Positions 1-10,335 of a stretch of 64,000 nucleotides of DNA are shown here, one piece after another. Source of the DNA: Terfezia claveryi. Its lineage: Eukaryota > Ascomycota > Pezizomycetes > Pezizales > Pezizaceae. The DNA lies in contig WHUX01000222.1 in assembly GCA_015179025.1 (NCBI GenBank), forward strand, positions 1 through 64,000, given 5' to 3'. A program made the translations under genes and the position numbers. Position 1 is the stretch's first letter; every line of letters begins with the position of its first letter. The notes under the pieces are model-generated. The model worked only from the letters and a program-made list of their open reading frames with translations, had not been told where the DNA came from and did not search any database.

Positions 1-1280
1 CCAAAGGAATTACTACTACTAAGAAAGATTAATCACTCTATTAAACCAAAAGCTAGAGCTACTTAGATACCAAAATAGTGACTATCAAGATATTTGTTTA
101 GACAACAACTCTATAATAAATTAGTTAAAGAAGAAGCATCAGGTCATATATATAGAGTAGAAAATAATACAAATGCTATAGTTATATTCACTATCCTAAA
201 ATGAGATAAACTGGAAAATGCCAGATAAGTCAATAACTGTCAAGACTATAATTTAGCAGTTAAACTGAACTATACCCTATTGCTAGATATTAATGAAGCA
301 ATTGAACTAGTAGCAGAGAATTCCATTTGGACTAAGCTCGACTTAGCTAATGGATTTTTTAATATTAGGAATAATAAAAAACCTAAGCAATACTCTACCT
401 TTTTATATGATATAGTATATTTTAGAAGTAGAGTTATGTAACAAAGGGATTGTAACATACTAGCTACTATAGTTTGCATTATTTATAAAACTTTTAAAGA
501 TATGGTTTATAAAAATTTAATTATCTATATTGATGATATTATTATTTTCTCTAAAATATATAAAGAACATATATCATTACTAAAGAAAGTACTTCAATAT
601 TTACAGGACAAGAAATTCTATCTCAAAGAGAGCAAATGCTAGTTCTTTACTTCAAGATTGGAAATCTTAGGACATGTTTTAATATTGGATGGATTACATA
701 TAGACCCAAAGTAGAGGACTACTATATTAACATTTCCAACTCCTATATGAAAATAGAATCTTAGAAGATTCTTTGAAATTGTTAATTATCTTAACAGATT
801 TATTTCTAACTTGGTATTGTATATAAGCATCCTGTCAGAACTGCAAGGAGAAAAGAAGAAATAAGAATAGACAAATACTCATAATACAGCATTTAAAAAA
901 CTTAAGAAACTTATAAATTCCCTATATATTTTAAAACCTTGGAATAATAAATCTACTGAACCCAAATATTTAGTCTGTAATACTAGTAATATAAAACTAG
1001 GATTATGGATAGGTCAAAGATCATTGATGTATATTAGACCATCATATTTCTACTTTAGGAAATTTAATCTAGTCCAACTTAATTATCCTACCTTTCAAAA
1101 GGAATTATTAGTGATTATTGACTTATTAAAATTTTTTGAAGTACAATTAAGAGGTTACAAGTTCACTATCCTTACTAATTACAAATTATTAGTAACCTTC
1201 CATACTCAAATGCCTACAAGTCAGAAATTGAAGTGATAAGAAAATTATCTAATAGAATTTGATATAGATATATAGCATAC
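1..1280 (+). pseudogene. pol: F1 reverse transcriptase and RNase H (broken)
   Basis: Reads as Gypsy reverse transcriptase followed by RNase H. Visible RT pieces are LLDINEAIELVAENSIWTKL near 275, DLANGFF near 340, the catalytic YIDDIIIFS near 525-550, and LEILGHVL near 660. RNase H follows with FRKFNLVQLNYPTFQKELL near 1060 and TNYKLL near 1170. Stops are TAG or TAA at Gln/Trp sites, for example before FFTSRLEIL. No intact frame survives, so it is a pseudogene. The RNase H tail resumes at 2960 after the inserted LTR element. Confidence 0.9.
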
Positions 1281-1576
1281 TGTTATAACTAAGATTATGC
1301 AGACTAGGCTAGTACTACCTGATAGTGAGTAGCCTGAAGTCAACTCCACTTTTCTATATATATGTCTACTTCTTATATCTAGCTATTTCTCTCTAAGACT
1401 AGAGTGAAGTCTTGAATTGCTAGGTTACTTTACTTTATTAAATGAATCAATCTATATTCTTTGCTATATGCTTTGTATAGCTCAGTTAGTTCTAAGACCA
1501 GTAATTATACCTTCATAAACTCCAAATATATTGATATGCTAACAAATATCTCAATATCACTAGTACACTCCTAACA
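1281..1576 (+). repeat. Left LTR of the TRIM-like element
   Basis: Begins TGTTATAAC and ends CCTAACA. It matches 2664-2959 along its full 296 bp, with mostly transition differences. Confidence 0.85.
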
Positions 1577-1845
1577 TTACTTTACTTTGATCAAAAGGAC
1601 TAGTAATTCTTGCTAATTACCTCTTCCTCACTAACTATATTGTTGGAGAGCCAGAATATAGCTAAAGTACTATATAAGTAATGTCAGAAACAATTATTTT
1701 CCCCTACTATTTGCTTATTAGCTTGTTTTAATCAATATATTAATCCTATATTGAGATCTCTAGATCTACTAAGTCTTAGATCTCAAGTAACCTGCTCTTA
1801 GCTAGGCTTTTAAAGCCCTGAATGAGCTTATAAGGCCTCACCAAG

Positions 1846-1915
1846 TGAGCTTACAAGCCCCTAAGTAAGCTTACAACCCCTAAGTAAGCTTACAACCCCT
1901 AACTAAGATTATATG
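1846..1915 (+). repeat. About 20-bp tandem repeat, 3 copies
   Basis: Three successive copies of a unit close to AAGTAAGCTTACAACCCC inside the TRIM-like element. Each contains the palindrome AAGCTT. Function unknown. Confidence 0.6.
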
Positions 1916-2439
1916 CTCCTAAACAAGTACAAAGCTCAAAATTGCTCTCTGACCTTGATACTTAAAGACACTAATTGAGCTTACCCAAATGAGAACTGCA
2001 AGCACAAAAGATCCAAATGAGCACCATGAGTATGCAAATGACCATGACTCCCCCCTTGTACTAGCAAGTTAGGTTAAATAGCTAGGAAAGTATATATTGA
2101 ACATTTTCCCATATTATTGGCTTTTTTCCTACGGGGTGTTACTATACAGAGGTTTTTAATGGCAATAGCATATAGGAATACCTCCCCCTTAATGTTTCCA
2201 GATCTATGGATCCTTTAGATATTCTAGATCTACAATCTATATATATGTTGTACTTTATATTTAAGATACCTCTGAATCAGTTGACCTATATATTATAGGA
2301 AGTAGATTGATAGCGAGTCACCAAAGAAGTAAAGCCACCTAGTCTGATATTTAAGCATTAGCATAATGCCACTATATTTAAGAAAATACCCCTATCTTTC
2401 TAAACCCCTCTATAGGCCAATATGTAAGACTGTTTAGGC

Positions 2440-2585
2440 ACTGTTGTTCAGACCACCATATCTAATATTGTTGGACTACTGTATCAAATATTGTTAGACT
2501 ACTATATTCAATGTTGTCAGACCACTATGTCTAATATTATCAGACTGCCATGTCTAATGTTGTTGGGGCCAGCCCCAATATCTAT
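2440..2585 (+). repeat. 23-bp tandem repeat, 5 copies, ending in a GGGGCCAGCCCC hairpin
   Basis: Five degenerate 23-24 bp units of the form GTCAGACCACTATGTCTAA, each with an internal AGAC/GTCT complementarity. They are followed by the short palindrome TTGGGGCCAGCCCCAA. The patch lies in the interior of the TRIM-like element. It has no coding sense. Confidence 0.7.
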
Positions 2586-2663
2586 ATCTTCAAACATGAG
2601 TATATGGATCAGAGGGTTGGTAAAGATAGTTGGTCAGAACACCCTCTAGCAGAAAGAAAGTAC

Positions 2664-2959
2664 TGTTATGGCTGAGATTATACAGACTGAGCTAGTACCA
2701 CCCGATAGTGGGTGGCTTAAAATCAACTCTACTTTCCTATATATATGCTCACTTCTTGTATCTAGCTATTGCTCTCTAAGACTTAAGTAAAGTCTTGTAT
2801 TACTAGGTTACTTTACTTTATTAAATGAATTAAACTATATTCTTCACTATATACTCCGTATAGCCTAGTTAGGCCCAAGACTAGTAATTATGCCTTTGTA
2901 GGCTCCAAATATATCAATATGCTGACAGATATCTCTATATTGCTAGCTCGCCCCTAATA
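2664..2959 (+). repeat. Right LTR of the TRIM-like element
   Basis: Begins TGTTATGGC and ends CCTAATA (CA decayed to TA). It has the same length as the left LTR and is preceded by the purine run AGCAGAAAGAAAG. Confidence 0.85.
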
Positions 2960-4370
2960 TATACTGTAGAAAAAGAAAATTTGATAGTAGATGCTATACT
3001 AAGAATGCATAAATACTTGTACACTCCTACCACTGAGGATGATTATATTTCTAATGCTATTAATCCTCCTAACTATACCTACAACTGCAACATTTCTACC
3101 AATGCTTTAAGAACTTTCTACTTACTAGAAACCTCTACTCAGAATAACATAGTTTCTTATGGAGCTATTAATTTTAAGCATATTGACTGCAACTTTAACA
3201 AATGTCATGGCAGACCTAAAGAACTTAGACACTATATCTTCTGTCTATACTTTGAGAGCATCCAGGATAAGGAAAGTGAATATGATATGATCAAGAAACA
3301 AAAGTCTTCAGATGATAAGACTCTATCAACTATACTAAAAGAAGTTTTCAGCAGGTATGAATATATACCTAATATAAACAAGAACAAATCTTTAATAGTT
3401 CTTGGTCTAAGATATAGGCCTTCCTCTTCTGAAAATGCATAACAAAATGCCCTTGCTTCCAAAGAAGTAAAAGAAATTGCTATTGATCTAAGTTATAGTA
3501 ACTGATAATAGCACAAAAGGATATATTAGTCCTTTTGTTGAGATTTCTACTGTTCCACCCATAGCAGTTCCCATATCATAAACAACTGCATGTTCACTAT
3601 CAAAACATATATAATCTATAACTACTACGGGCATAGCAGTTTGAACTATAACCTGTCAGCCTCAATTCTTAAGAAGGAGATAGAATTCCTTATAACTCAT
3701 ATTGAATACCTTATATTTGTAAATGAGTCTCGGAAGAAACTAGCACTAGTACAATAAATGCCAGCATATCCACCCTCTCAAGCTTTTAGCCTAAAAGAAG
3801 CTCTCAATGAAATTAAGGAATAGGTAAAGAGATAGAATAATGACAAGTTGATATGCCACTTTCTTTAATCTAGTATTCAGTTTAGTAACCCTACTGAATA
3901 AATAAGTACCCGACAAATAGAACAGGAGATCAAAGATACTCCTGTTGCCTATCAACAACTATGGAATGCATCTCAACAACCAGCTGCAACTGCTAGCAGC
4001 AGCAACGCAATTTCAATCAACACTGCCGCTATTACTACTTATTCCCAAAAGCCAGTAGCCATTAATAAAGACCCAGCACCCTCCTTTATTCAAGATACCA
4101 AGACCTTTAGAAAGTATTATGATTTCTGTAAGTTCTCAAGATATAATACTTCTATATGCAAGAAGAAGAAACCTACTATCAATAACTTTAACTAAAAGAT
4201 TGAACTAACCCTCAACAAGCTTATTGAAGAGAAACACATCAGCAACGGATAGGAAGATGACAAAGACTACTTCTTTACATATTGGCTAGACTAAGGTATA
4301 GATATGAAAGCTGTATATTAATTGTATATAAAAGTATATCTTATTTGAAAGAACTACTATGATACCTTTA
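2960..4370 (+). pseudogene. pol: F1 pol linker between RNase H and integrase, with zinc-knuckle remnant
   Basis: After the RNase H tail (VDAILRMHKYLYTPTTEDD, open for 153 codons at 2981-3442) comes about 300 residues not usual in Gypsy pol. A Cys/His-rich patch lies at 3551-3640 (reads YCSTHSSSH...NNC, then IYNYYGHSSLN). A second patch at 4118-4159 reads YDFCKFSRYNTSIC. In F2 the same position reads YNFCKYIEHNTSIC. Assuming Cys-to-Tyr and His-to-Tyr decay, both derive from a CX2CX4HX4C zinc knuckle. An extended His-Cys block then leads into the integrase. Both F copies carry the segment, so it belongs to the element. Confidence 0.7.
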
Positions 4371-4379
4371 TAAACTATA

Positions 4380-5560
4380 AAGATCATAGGAGAAAAGATA
4401 GAATTTTGTATGTTAAGAACTGACAAGGACAATGGAGATTAGTTTTGCCCTCTACCTATAATATTAAAGGTAAGAACTATCTTGAATTAGTTATTAAAGA
4501 TACATATGAAGCAACTGCTTATAGTGGTATTAAAAAAATAATGAAATATTTTACTAACCAATATAATTGCTAGTCTTTTACAGAACCAACTAAGTACTAG
4601 ATCAGAAGTTGTGATACTTATCAATAGACAAAGTATTCCAACAAGGTGCCACTTTGACTCATAACCCCATTATATATACTAAGCAGAACATAAATAGACA
4701 TATCAATAGATATTCTTAAGTTAGTACATATGTTTACTAAGTGTTTAATTTCATACTCAAATATTCCTATTGAAGAAGATCATATAGTTTGTATTTTATG
4801 ACTTTAGACAATTATTAATAGATAATTAGGATTTAAGTTTCTTATTCCTATCTCAGATAATTTCATAGCAGAATAATATACTACTACTTTTAATACTTAT
4901 ATTGTCCTAACTATGGGATACTTTTTTTGTATTGTTTTTGATTGTGATAGTTTTTTTATGTTAATGCACTTTTAGGATTAGGCTAGGAATAAAAGAATCA
5001 AGTTGAAACCATCTACTATATATTATTTAGGTGCAGATGGACAATCAGAAATTGTGAACAAAGTAATTCTATAAGTAGTAAGAGCCAGTAAAATCGAAGG
5101 ATTTGATTAGGTATAGAAACTACTAGAGATCTAGTTCAAATGTAACTCTAGGTATAATGCCACTAGATGGAATAGCTTCTATTCTATAATGTTTGGATTT
5201 AATATATATCTTATTATATTGATACTTCTATACTCTATTAATATATATATACTAGGAAATGAATGTTATGAAGTAATGTCTAAAAATGTATAAAATACCA
5301 AAAAAGACTCAAGTATCTTAAGTAAATAAATGACTACCTAATAGAACTAAATTTTCAGTTAGATAATAAGTATTACTATCTTCAGAAAATATCAACTTAT
5401 CAAACATCTTACCTAAATTCAAACTAAAATAGCTAGGCCTATTTCCTATTATTTCTAGTAATTGGAAATGCAATAATTATAGCCTAGACCTATCTAGTCA
5501 ACTTGACCTCCACCTTATATACAATATCTTTCATGTTTACAAACTCAAACCCTATTACAA
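4380..5560 (+). pseudogene. pol: F1 integrase (broken)
   Basis: Remnant of the zinc-binding N-terminus (RSCDTYQQTKYSNKVPL near 4605-4655, with one CXXC Cys lost) and catalytic core (IDISIDILKL near 4690, ADGQSEI near 5035 carrying the core Glu). The C-terminal part includes a GPFPI-like segment near 5440. Stops occur throughout. It lies between the unusual linker and the chromodomain, as in other chromoviruses. Confidence 0.8.
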
Positions 5561-5599
5561 AAATAATTTTACCTAATTCCCTTATAGACAAACTTAAGA

Positions 5600-5800
5600 A
5601 CCAGGACTAATTTAAGATAATCATTATGAAGTTGAAAAGGTATTAGAATTCAAAATAGCTCCTTAAACTAGAAAAAGATAATATAAGGTCAGATAGCTAA
5701 GATACTCTCCTAAATATAATTTCTGAGTAAATACTAAAGATATCACTACTGAAATTTTCCAAGACTTCTAGATAACTAGAAGCATGGAAAATACATTTAA
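5600..5800 (+). pseudogene. pol: F1 chromodomain (broken)
   Basis: Reads YEVEKVLEFKIAP, then RQYKVRWLRYSPKYNFWVN after replacing TAG/TAA stops, which is the chromodomain signature at the C-terminus of chromovirus integrases. In the family this domain directs insertion toward methylated-histone chromatin, which may help explain repeated nesting here (inference). Confidence 0.8.
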
Positions 5801-6017
5801 GAAATAATAAACAACTAGAGAAAAACAAGGACTATGAACTAGAAATAAGGACCGAGCTCTTATTCAACAAAAATGAGATAGAATTATGAGTTAAGGAAAT
5901 ACTAAGAACATTCATGTTAATAGTAATATATTAACAATGTATTAAATCTTAGGATATATAGAAACTAATTTAGCAAAGTGAAAGAAGTAAGGATAGGAAA
6001 TCCTTCTATTAGGGATA

Positions 6018-6651
6018 TATAATAGAGAACGTTGTTTTATTACTTATATAATTGATTATATACTTTTATATTTTCTATATTACTACTATATTATATAACT
6101 AAGCCTTTTGGTTGAAGAACTAGCCTTCTACCACTTCCTACTGCTTTATAAGCATCTATAGTATATGAAATTTGCTATAAGAAGTTCTATAGAACTTGCC
6201 ATATGAGCACACCCTCATTATAGCTGCCTGACCATTGCTTAGGCTATATAACTCCTTACTATAGCCATATGACCTCTTTTATATAGCACACTACCTTCTA
6301 GTATGCCACTCTTTAGTGTATTTATTTTCTTAGTTATTAGATCTTAGAGGAGTATAAATAGGCTACTGGATTCCCTCTGGAATTTACAAGAAGAAGAGAA
6401 TTAAGTACAGAATAGAGCAAGCAAGCCTATATACCAATCAGATCAAGATTATATAGCTTAGATAGCACAAATTTATATAAAATAGATTACACTAGTTAAT
6501 TACTATTTTCTAGTAGAATATCCTATATAGTAATGTCTTTACCCTTTTGAAGTCCTACTTTAGTAAAACCAAAATACACCAATGTCCATGTCTATAGATA
6601 TAGATTGTATAAATAGTACTGAATGAATACTATCTAGTACTATTCATTACA
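6018..6651 (+). repeat. 3' LTR of F1
   Basis: 634 bp, starting TATAATAGAG (TGTAATGGAG decayed) and ending CATTACA. It matches the solo LTR at 22767-23404 and both F2 LTRs. It contains a TATA box. Confidence 0.9.
6353..6360 (+). promoter_or_regulatory. TATA box in F1 LTR
   Basis: TATAAATA in the context GAGGAGTATAAATAGGC. It is conserved in the solo LTR (23103-23110) and the F2 5' LTR (26763-26770), so it is probably the element's promoter core. Confidence 0.6.
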
Positions 6652-7363
6652 AAAGATAAAGTAATAACTTATAAGTAGGCTACAAGTATTAAAGACTTTA
6701 GAAAAGATACAATTAAGTAGCTTATTAATAAACAATTAATTAATGCTAATACTAAATAGTCTTCTAGTAAATAATTAACATTAAATATTAAGGCCCAAAT
6801 AACCTCAAACTGTCTCATAAGTAAAAGTATACTTATATTGCTTTATTTTAAATTCTATCTAATTATATAAGTAAGTTAATTAGATTTTATTAGCTTTTCA
6901 ATCAACAATTAATTTTTTAGAAGTAGAAAAATTTAAAAAGATTATAAATACTAGTACTTATATAGTAGTATTATAAGAATTACTATTTAGTAATAAATTA
7001 TTAGGGTTTAATGAGTGTTAACAAAGAAGTATAATAAAGTAGTAAAATTCCAGCTCTATTATATTAGGAAGGAATAGTTTGCCTCTTAGTACCTCTCAGT
7101 AGCTTCCAGAGGCTCTAAGAGGAAAACTTTTAAACAATTTCTTCCTAATATATTATATATAGTACAAAAGTAAACAAACTATTCCATAAGAATATACTAG
7201 ATATTTACTTACATAATATACTTGAACTATATCTAAATAGTATAGACAAAGCTTGTTTCAGTTAATTGTTAAGTAGTAGAGTTCAGATATAATTCTACTA
7301 TAATTATTACTACTACTAAGTATTAAAATTGAACTCTATAGTAAGGGACCTCTAGGTTGCAAG
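6652..7363. other. AT-rich inter-element DNA with one MITE
   Basis: The segment between the F1 LTR and Gypsy A holds no ORF or recognisable domain apart from the MITE at 7062-7150. It continues, after removing Gypsy A, at 23763. It appears to be part of the oldest layer visible. Confidence 0.5.
7062..7150. mobile_element. MITE, CATCAG-end family, 89 bp
   Basis: Terminal inverted repeats are TATTAGGAAGGAATAGTTT on the left and, on the right, CTTCCTAATA. It is flanked by TA on both sides (7060-7061, 7151-7152). The ends derive from CATCAGGAAAG by transitions. The interior is a hairpin, CCTCTTAG...CTAAGAGG, with repeated CCTCT/AGAGG motifs. No coding capacity. Confidence 0.75.
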
Positions 7364-7489
7364 TGTAATAAGGGCTTTGGGGGGATAAGATGATCAAAGA
7401 GTACACTTGGTTAGTAGGCAAAGAAATTGTATATGTAGGAATGCTACATATATAATAGGGGGAAGCTGAAATAGGGCAAGGGTAAAGGG

Positions 7490-7575
7490 TAAGAGGTAGG
7501 AGACAGGAGGCAGGAGATGGAAGGTAGGAGGTAGAAGGTAGGAGGTAGAAGGCAGGAGGGAGGAGACAAGAAGTC
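7490..7575 (+). repeat. Purine-only GGAGGTA/GGAGGCA minisatellite in the LTR
   Basis: Degenerate 7-bp units (GGTAGGA, GGCAGGA) give a near-continuous purine tract. The partner LTR has the same tract at 22690-22766, where the solo F LTR inserted. Unit number differs between the two LTRs and accounts for part of their length difference. Confidence 0.7.
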
Positions 7576-7740
7576 AGAAACATACGGAAGTGTATGCTAC
7601 GTGTGATGGAGGAAGACAGCTCTACTGCAGAGTTGTTTAAAAAGGTAAAATATGGAGAGGTACATCAGCAAAAAAAAATCTGCGTCAGGACGTACCACCA
7701 AGCGTCCAGACGCGAGTTTGCGTCCTGTGCGTCCTATGCG

Positions 7741-7920
7741 TCTGGACGCACTAAGAACGTTGCCCCCTCGCCTGTGACGCAACACCAATGCTGGGCAGTT
7801 GCTCTCGCATCTGGACGCACTGGAACGTTGCCCCCTCGCCTGGGACGCAACACCAATGCTGGGCAGTTGCTCTCGCATCTGGGATGCACTGGGATGTTGC
7901 CCCCAAGCCTGGGACGCAAG
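7741..7920 (+). repeat. 68-69 bp subterminal tandem repeat of LIR1 (left arm)
   Basis: Units start at 7741, 7810 and 7878 and read TCTGGACGCACTGGAACGTT then GCCCCCTCGCCTGGGACGCA. About 2.7 copies are present. Each holds two GACGCA motifs and a GGGCAGTTGCTCTCGCAT segment. Such subterminal repeats could be protein-binding sites (inference). Confidence 0.8.
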
Positions 7921-8129
7921 CATACATGCAACCTTTTTCCCGACGCACTTGGTGGGTAAACACAACCCGCTTACAGCTTGCATCTGCTACGTTCTTACAC
8001 CAGCCAGCTATGTAGCCGGGTTTGCAACCTTTGAATATGCATGCAGCAGAAATATTCATTGCATTCGCCAATTATTATATACACAGAGAGGTATTTAGCA
8101 ATAGATATGGACACGGAACATGTGTGCAG

Positions 8130-8270
8130 CAACACTCGCTCTAACCCTTGGCCTAAGCTTCGCTCTAACTCTCGCTGTATCCATCGGACTAACTCTCGCT
8201 GTAATGCTCGCTCTAATTCTCGCTCTAATGCTCGCTCTAATTCTCCCTCTAATGCTCTCTCGCTGTAATA
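8130..8270 (+). repeat. CTCGCTCTAAT short tandem repeat of LIR1 (left arm)
   Basis: About ten 12-14 bp units of the form GCTCGCTCTAATTCT. The reverse complement lies at 10658-10755 with fewer units. Open frames here on both strands are side effects of the repeat. Confidence 0.8.
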
Positions 8271-8596
8271 TGCTGGGAATAATGAGCAAAGGGAAAAAGC
8301 GCGGGGAAGGGAAGTATATATACAGGAAAACCATAGTTGCCAAGGCCGACTGCTAAGGCCGACAATTTAGACTTTCCGAAGACAATGAGATAGGGGATAA
8401 TAAGAGAAGTGGCACGACAGTGATCAACGGCGCTCAGCCCCCCTTTCGCCCGCGGGTGCCGTACTACTCAATGCCTGGCCTGGTAATAGTCATATTGGGA
8501 AATCGTAGTCGTGGTACTGCGAACGAGACAAGTACTGCGATATGTGCGGAGTTCAGACTTTGTGATATATCCCGTAGGAATTCATGCATTCACGGG

Positions 8597-10335
8597 CATA
8601 TATATATAAGTATCCGAAAGCACGAGTTTCTCGCATATATATATAAGCCTGCGAATGTATGGATTTCTCACATATATATATATATAAGTCTCAAAAGCAC
8701 GAGTGTCTCGCACATATATATATAAGCCTGTGAATGTATGGATTTCTCACATATATATATATATAAGTCTCAAAAGCACGAGTGTCTCGCACATATATAT
8801 ATAAGCCTGTGAATGTATGGATTTCTCACATATATATATATATATATCCCAAAAGCACGAGTTTCTCGCACATATATATATATGTCTCCAAAAGCACGAG
8901 TTTCTCGCACATATATATATAAGTCTCCAAAAGCACGAGTGTCTCGCATATATATATATAAGCCTGCGAATGTATGGATTTCTCATATATATATATATAT
9001 ATTTCTCCAAAAGCACGAGTTTCTCGCACATATATATATAAGTCTCCAAAAGCACGAGTGTCTCGCATATATATATATAAGCCTGCGAATGTATGGATTT
9101 CTCGCATATATACTTATATATAAGTCTCCAAAAGCACGAGTTTCTCGCATGCATATATATAAGCCTGCGAGTGTATGGATTTCTCACATATATATATATA
9201 TAAGTCTCAAAAGCACGAGTGTCTCGCACATATATATATAAGCCTGTGAATGTATGGATTTCTCACATATATATATATATAAGTCTCAAAAGCACGAGTG
9301 TCTCGCACATATATATATAAGCCTGTGAATGTATGGATTTCTCACATATATATATATATATGTCCCAAAAGCACGAGTTTCTCGCACATATATATATATG
9401 TCTCCAAAAGCACGAGTTTCTCGCACATATATATATAAGTCTCCAAAAGCACGAGTGTCTCGCATATATATATATAAGCCTGCGAATGTATGGATTTCTC
9501 ATATATATATATATATATTTCTCCAAAAGCACGAGTTTCTCGCACATATATATATAAGTCTCCAAAAGCACGAGTGTCTCGCATATATATATATAAGCCT
9601 GCGAATGTATGGATTTCTCATATATATATATATATATGTCCCAAAAGCACGAGTTTCTCGCACATATATATATAAGTCTCCAAAAGCACAGGTGTCTCGC
9701 ATATATATATATAAGCCTGCGAATGTATGGATTTCTCATATATATATATATATATATGTCCCGAAAGCAAAAGTTTCTCGCACATATATATATAAGTCTC
9801 CAAAAGCACGAGTGTCTCGCACATATATATATAAGTCTCCAAAAGCACGAGTGTCTCGCACATATATATATAAGTCTCCAAAAGCACGAATGTCTCGCAT
9901 ATATATATATATATAAGCCCACGAATGCATGGATTTCTCGCATATATATATATATATAAGCCCGCGAATGCATGGATTTCTCACATATATATATATAAGC
10001 AGCGAGCACATGGGTTTCTCGCATATATATACTTATATAAGCCCGCGAATGCATGGATTTCTCGCATATATATATATATATATAAGCCCGCGAATGCACG
10101 GATTTCTCGCATATATATATAAGCCCGCGAATGCATGGATTTCTCGCATATATATATATAAGCAGCGAGCACATGGGTTTCTCGCATATATATACTTATA
10201 TAATCCCGCGAATGCATGGATTTCTCGCATATATATATATGTATAAGCCCGCGAATGCATGGATTTCTCGCATATATATGTATAAGCAGCGAGCACATGG
10301 GTTTCTCGCATATATATACTTATATGAGCCCGCGC
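8597..10335. repeat. LIR1 central array: 43 units of about 40 bp, each a short hairpin plus (AT)n
   Basis: I counted 43 occurrences of the TTTCTCGC/GTCTCGC-type core. Three unit types occur: AGTCTCCAAAAGCACGAG with TTTCTCGCAC (inner stem CGAG/CTCG), AGCCTGCGAATGTATGGA with TTTCTCAC, and AGCAGCGAGCACATGGG with TTTCTCGC (stem GCGAG/CTCGC), all separated by ATATATATA. Type C occurs only near the right end. Long open frames in several phases on both strands arise because stop codons are absent from the unit, and they are not genes. Confidence 0.9.
8645..9621. repeat. 516-bp higher-order repeat inside the LIR1 array
   Basis: The stretch 8645-9105 recurs at 9161-9621 at an offset of 516 bp with almost no change, including the order of unit types and the lengths of the AT runs. 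A block of about 13 units has been duplicated as a whole. Confidence 0.75.

Larger units (their letters stand above)
1281..2959 (+). mobile_element. Small non-autonomous LTR element (TRIM-like)
   Basis: Two 296-bp direct repeats (1281-1576 and 2664-2959) flank a 1087-bp interior. TSDs are CATAC (1276-1280) and TATAC (2960-2964), differing by one C-to-T change. The F1 RNase H frame resumes on the right, as shown by alignment with the uninterrupted F2 copy near 33540. The interior has no ORF and no recognisable gag or pol. It is AT-rich with two tandem-repeat patches. A purine run precedes the right LTR, which fits a polypurine tract and plus orientation. At 1.7 kb it is best described as a TRIM/LARD-type derivative that needs enzymes from another element. 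Confidence 0.85.
1..6651 (+). mobile_element. F1: Ty3/Gypsy chromovirus relic, 5' part outside window
   Basis: Decayed Gypsy element read on the plus strand. Pol domains run in the order reverse transcriptase, RNase H, an unusual zinc-knuckle-bearing linker, integrase, chromodomain, then a 3' LTR. Almost every codon break is TAG or TAA at a position where its sister copy F2 or the family has Gln or Trp, which is the RIP pattern. A 1.7-kb LTR element splits it at 1281-2959. The 5' LTR, gag and protease lie left of the window, so its own TSD cannot be checked. Confidence 0.9.
7663..8610 (+). repeat. LIR1 left arm
   Basis: Inverted copy of 10325-11340. From the tip inward it contains the A-rich tip, about 68-bp GGACGCA-type tandem repeats, a unique part (near 7935-8125), a CTCGCTCTAAT repeat tract, a GC-rich unique part and the array border. 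The right arm has more 68-bp copies, and the left has a longer CTCGCTCTAAT tract. Confidence 0.9.

Noticed and set aside
1..6000. Genetic code with UAG/UAA read as Gln
   Set aside because: The substitutions also hit Trp (TGG to TAG), Cys (to Tyr), His (to Tyr) and catalytic Asp (to Asn). Paired LTRs show the same transitions in non-coding DNA, so this is mutation, not recoding.
7594..8071. Cys/Ala/Arg-rich ORFs on both strands in the LIR1 arms
   Set aside because: By-products of GC-rich 68-bp tandem repeats. The mirrored set occurs in the other arm on the opposite strand. No domain.
8597..10335. CRISPR array
   Set aside because: Units have no unique spacers, are eukaryotic in setting and have no cas genes. 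The separators are AT runs of variable length.
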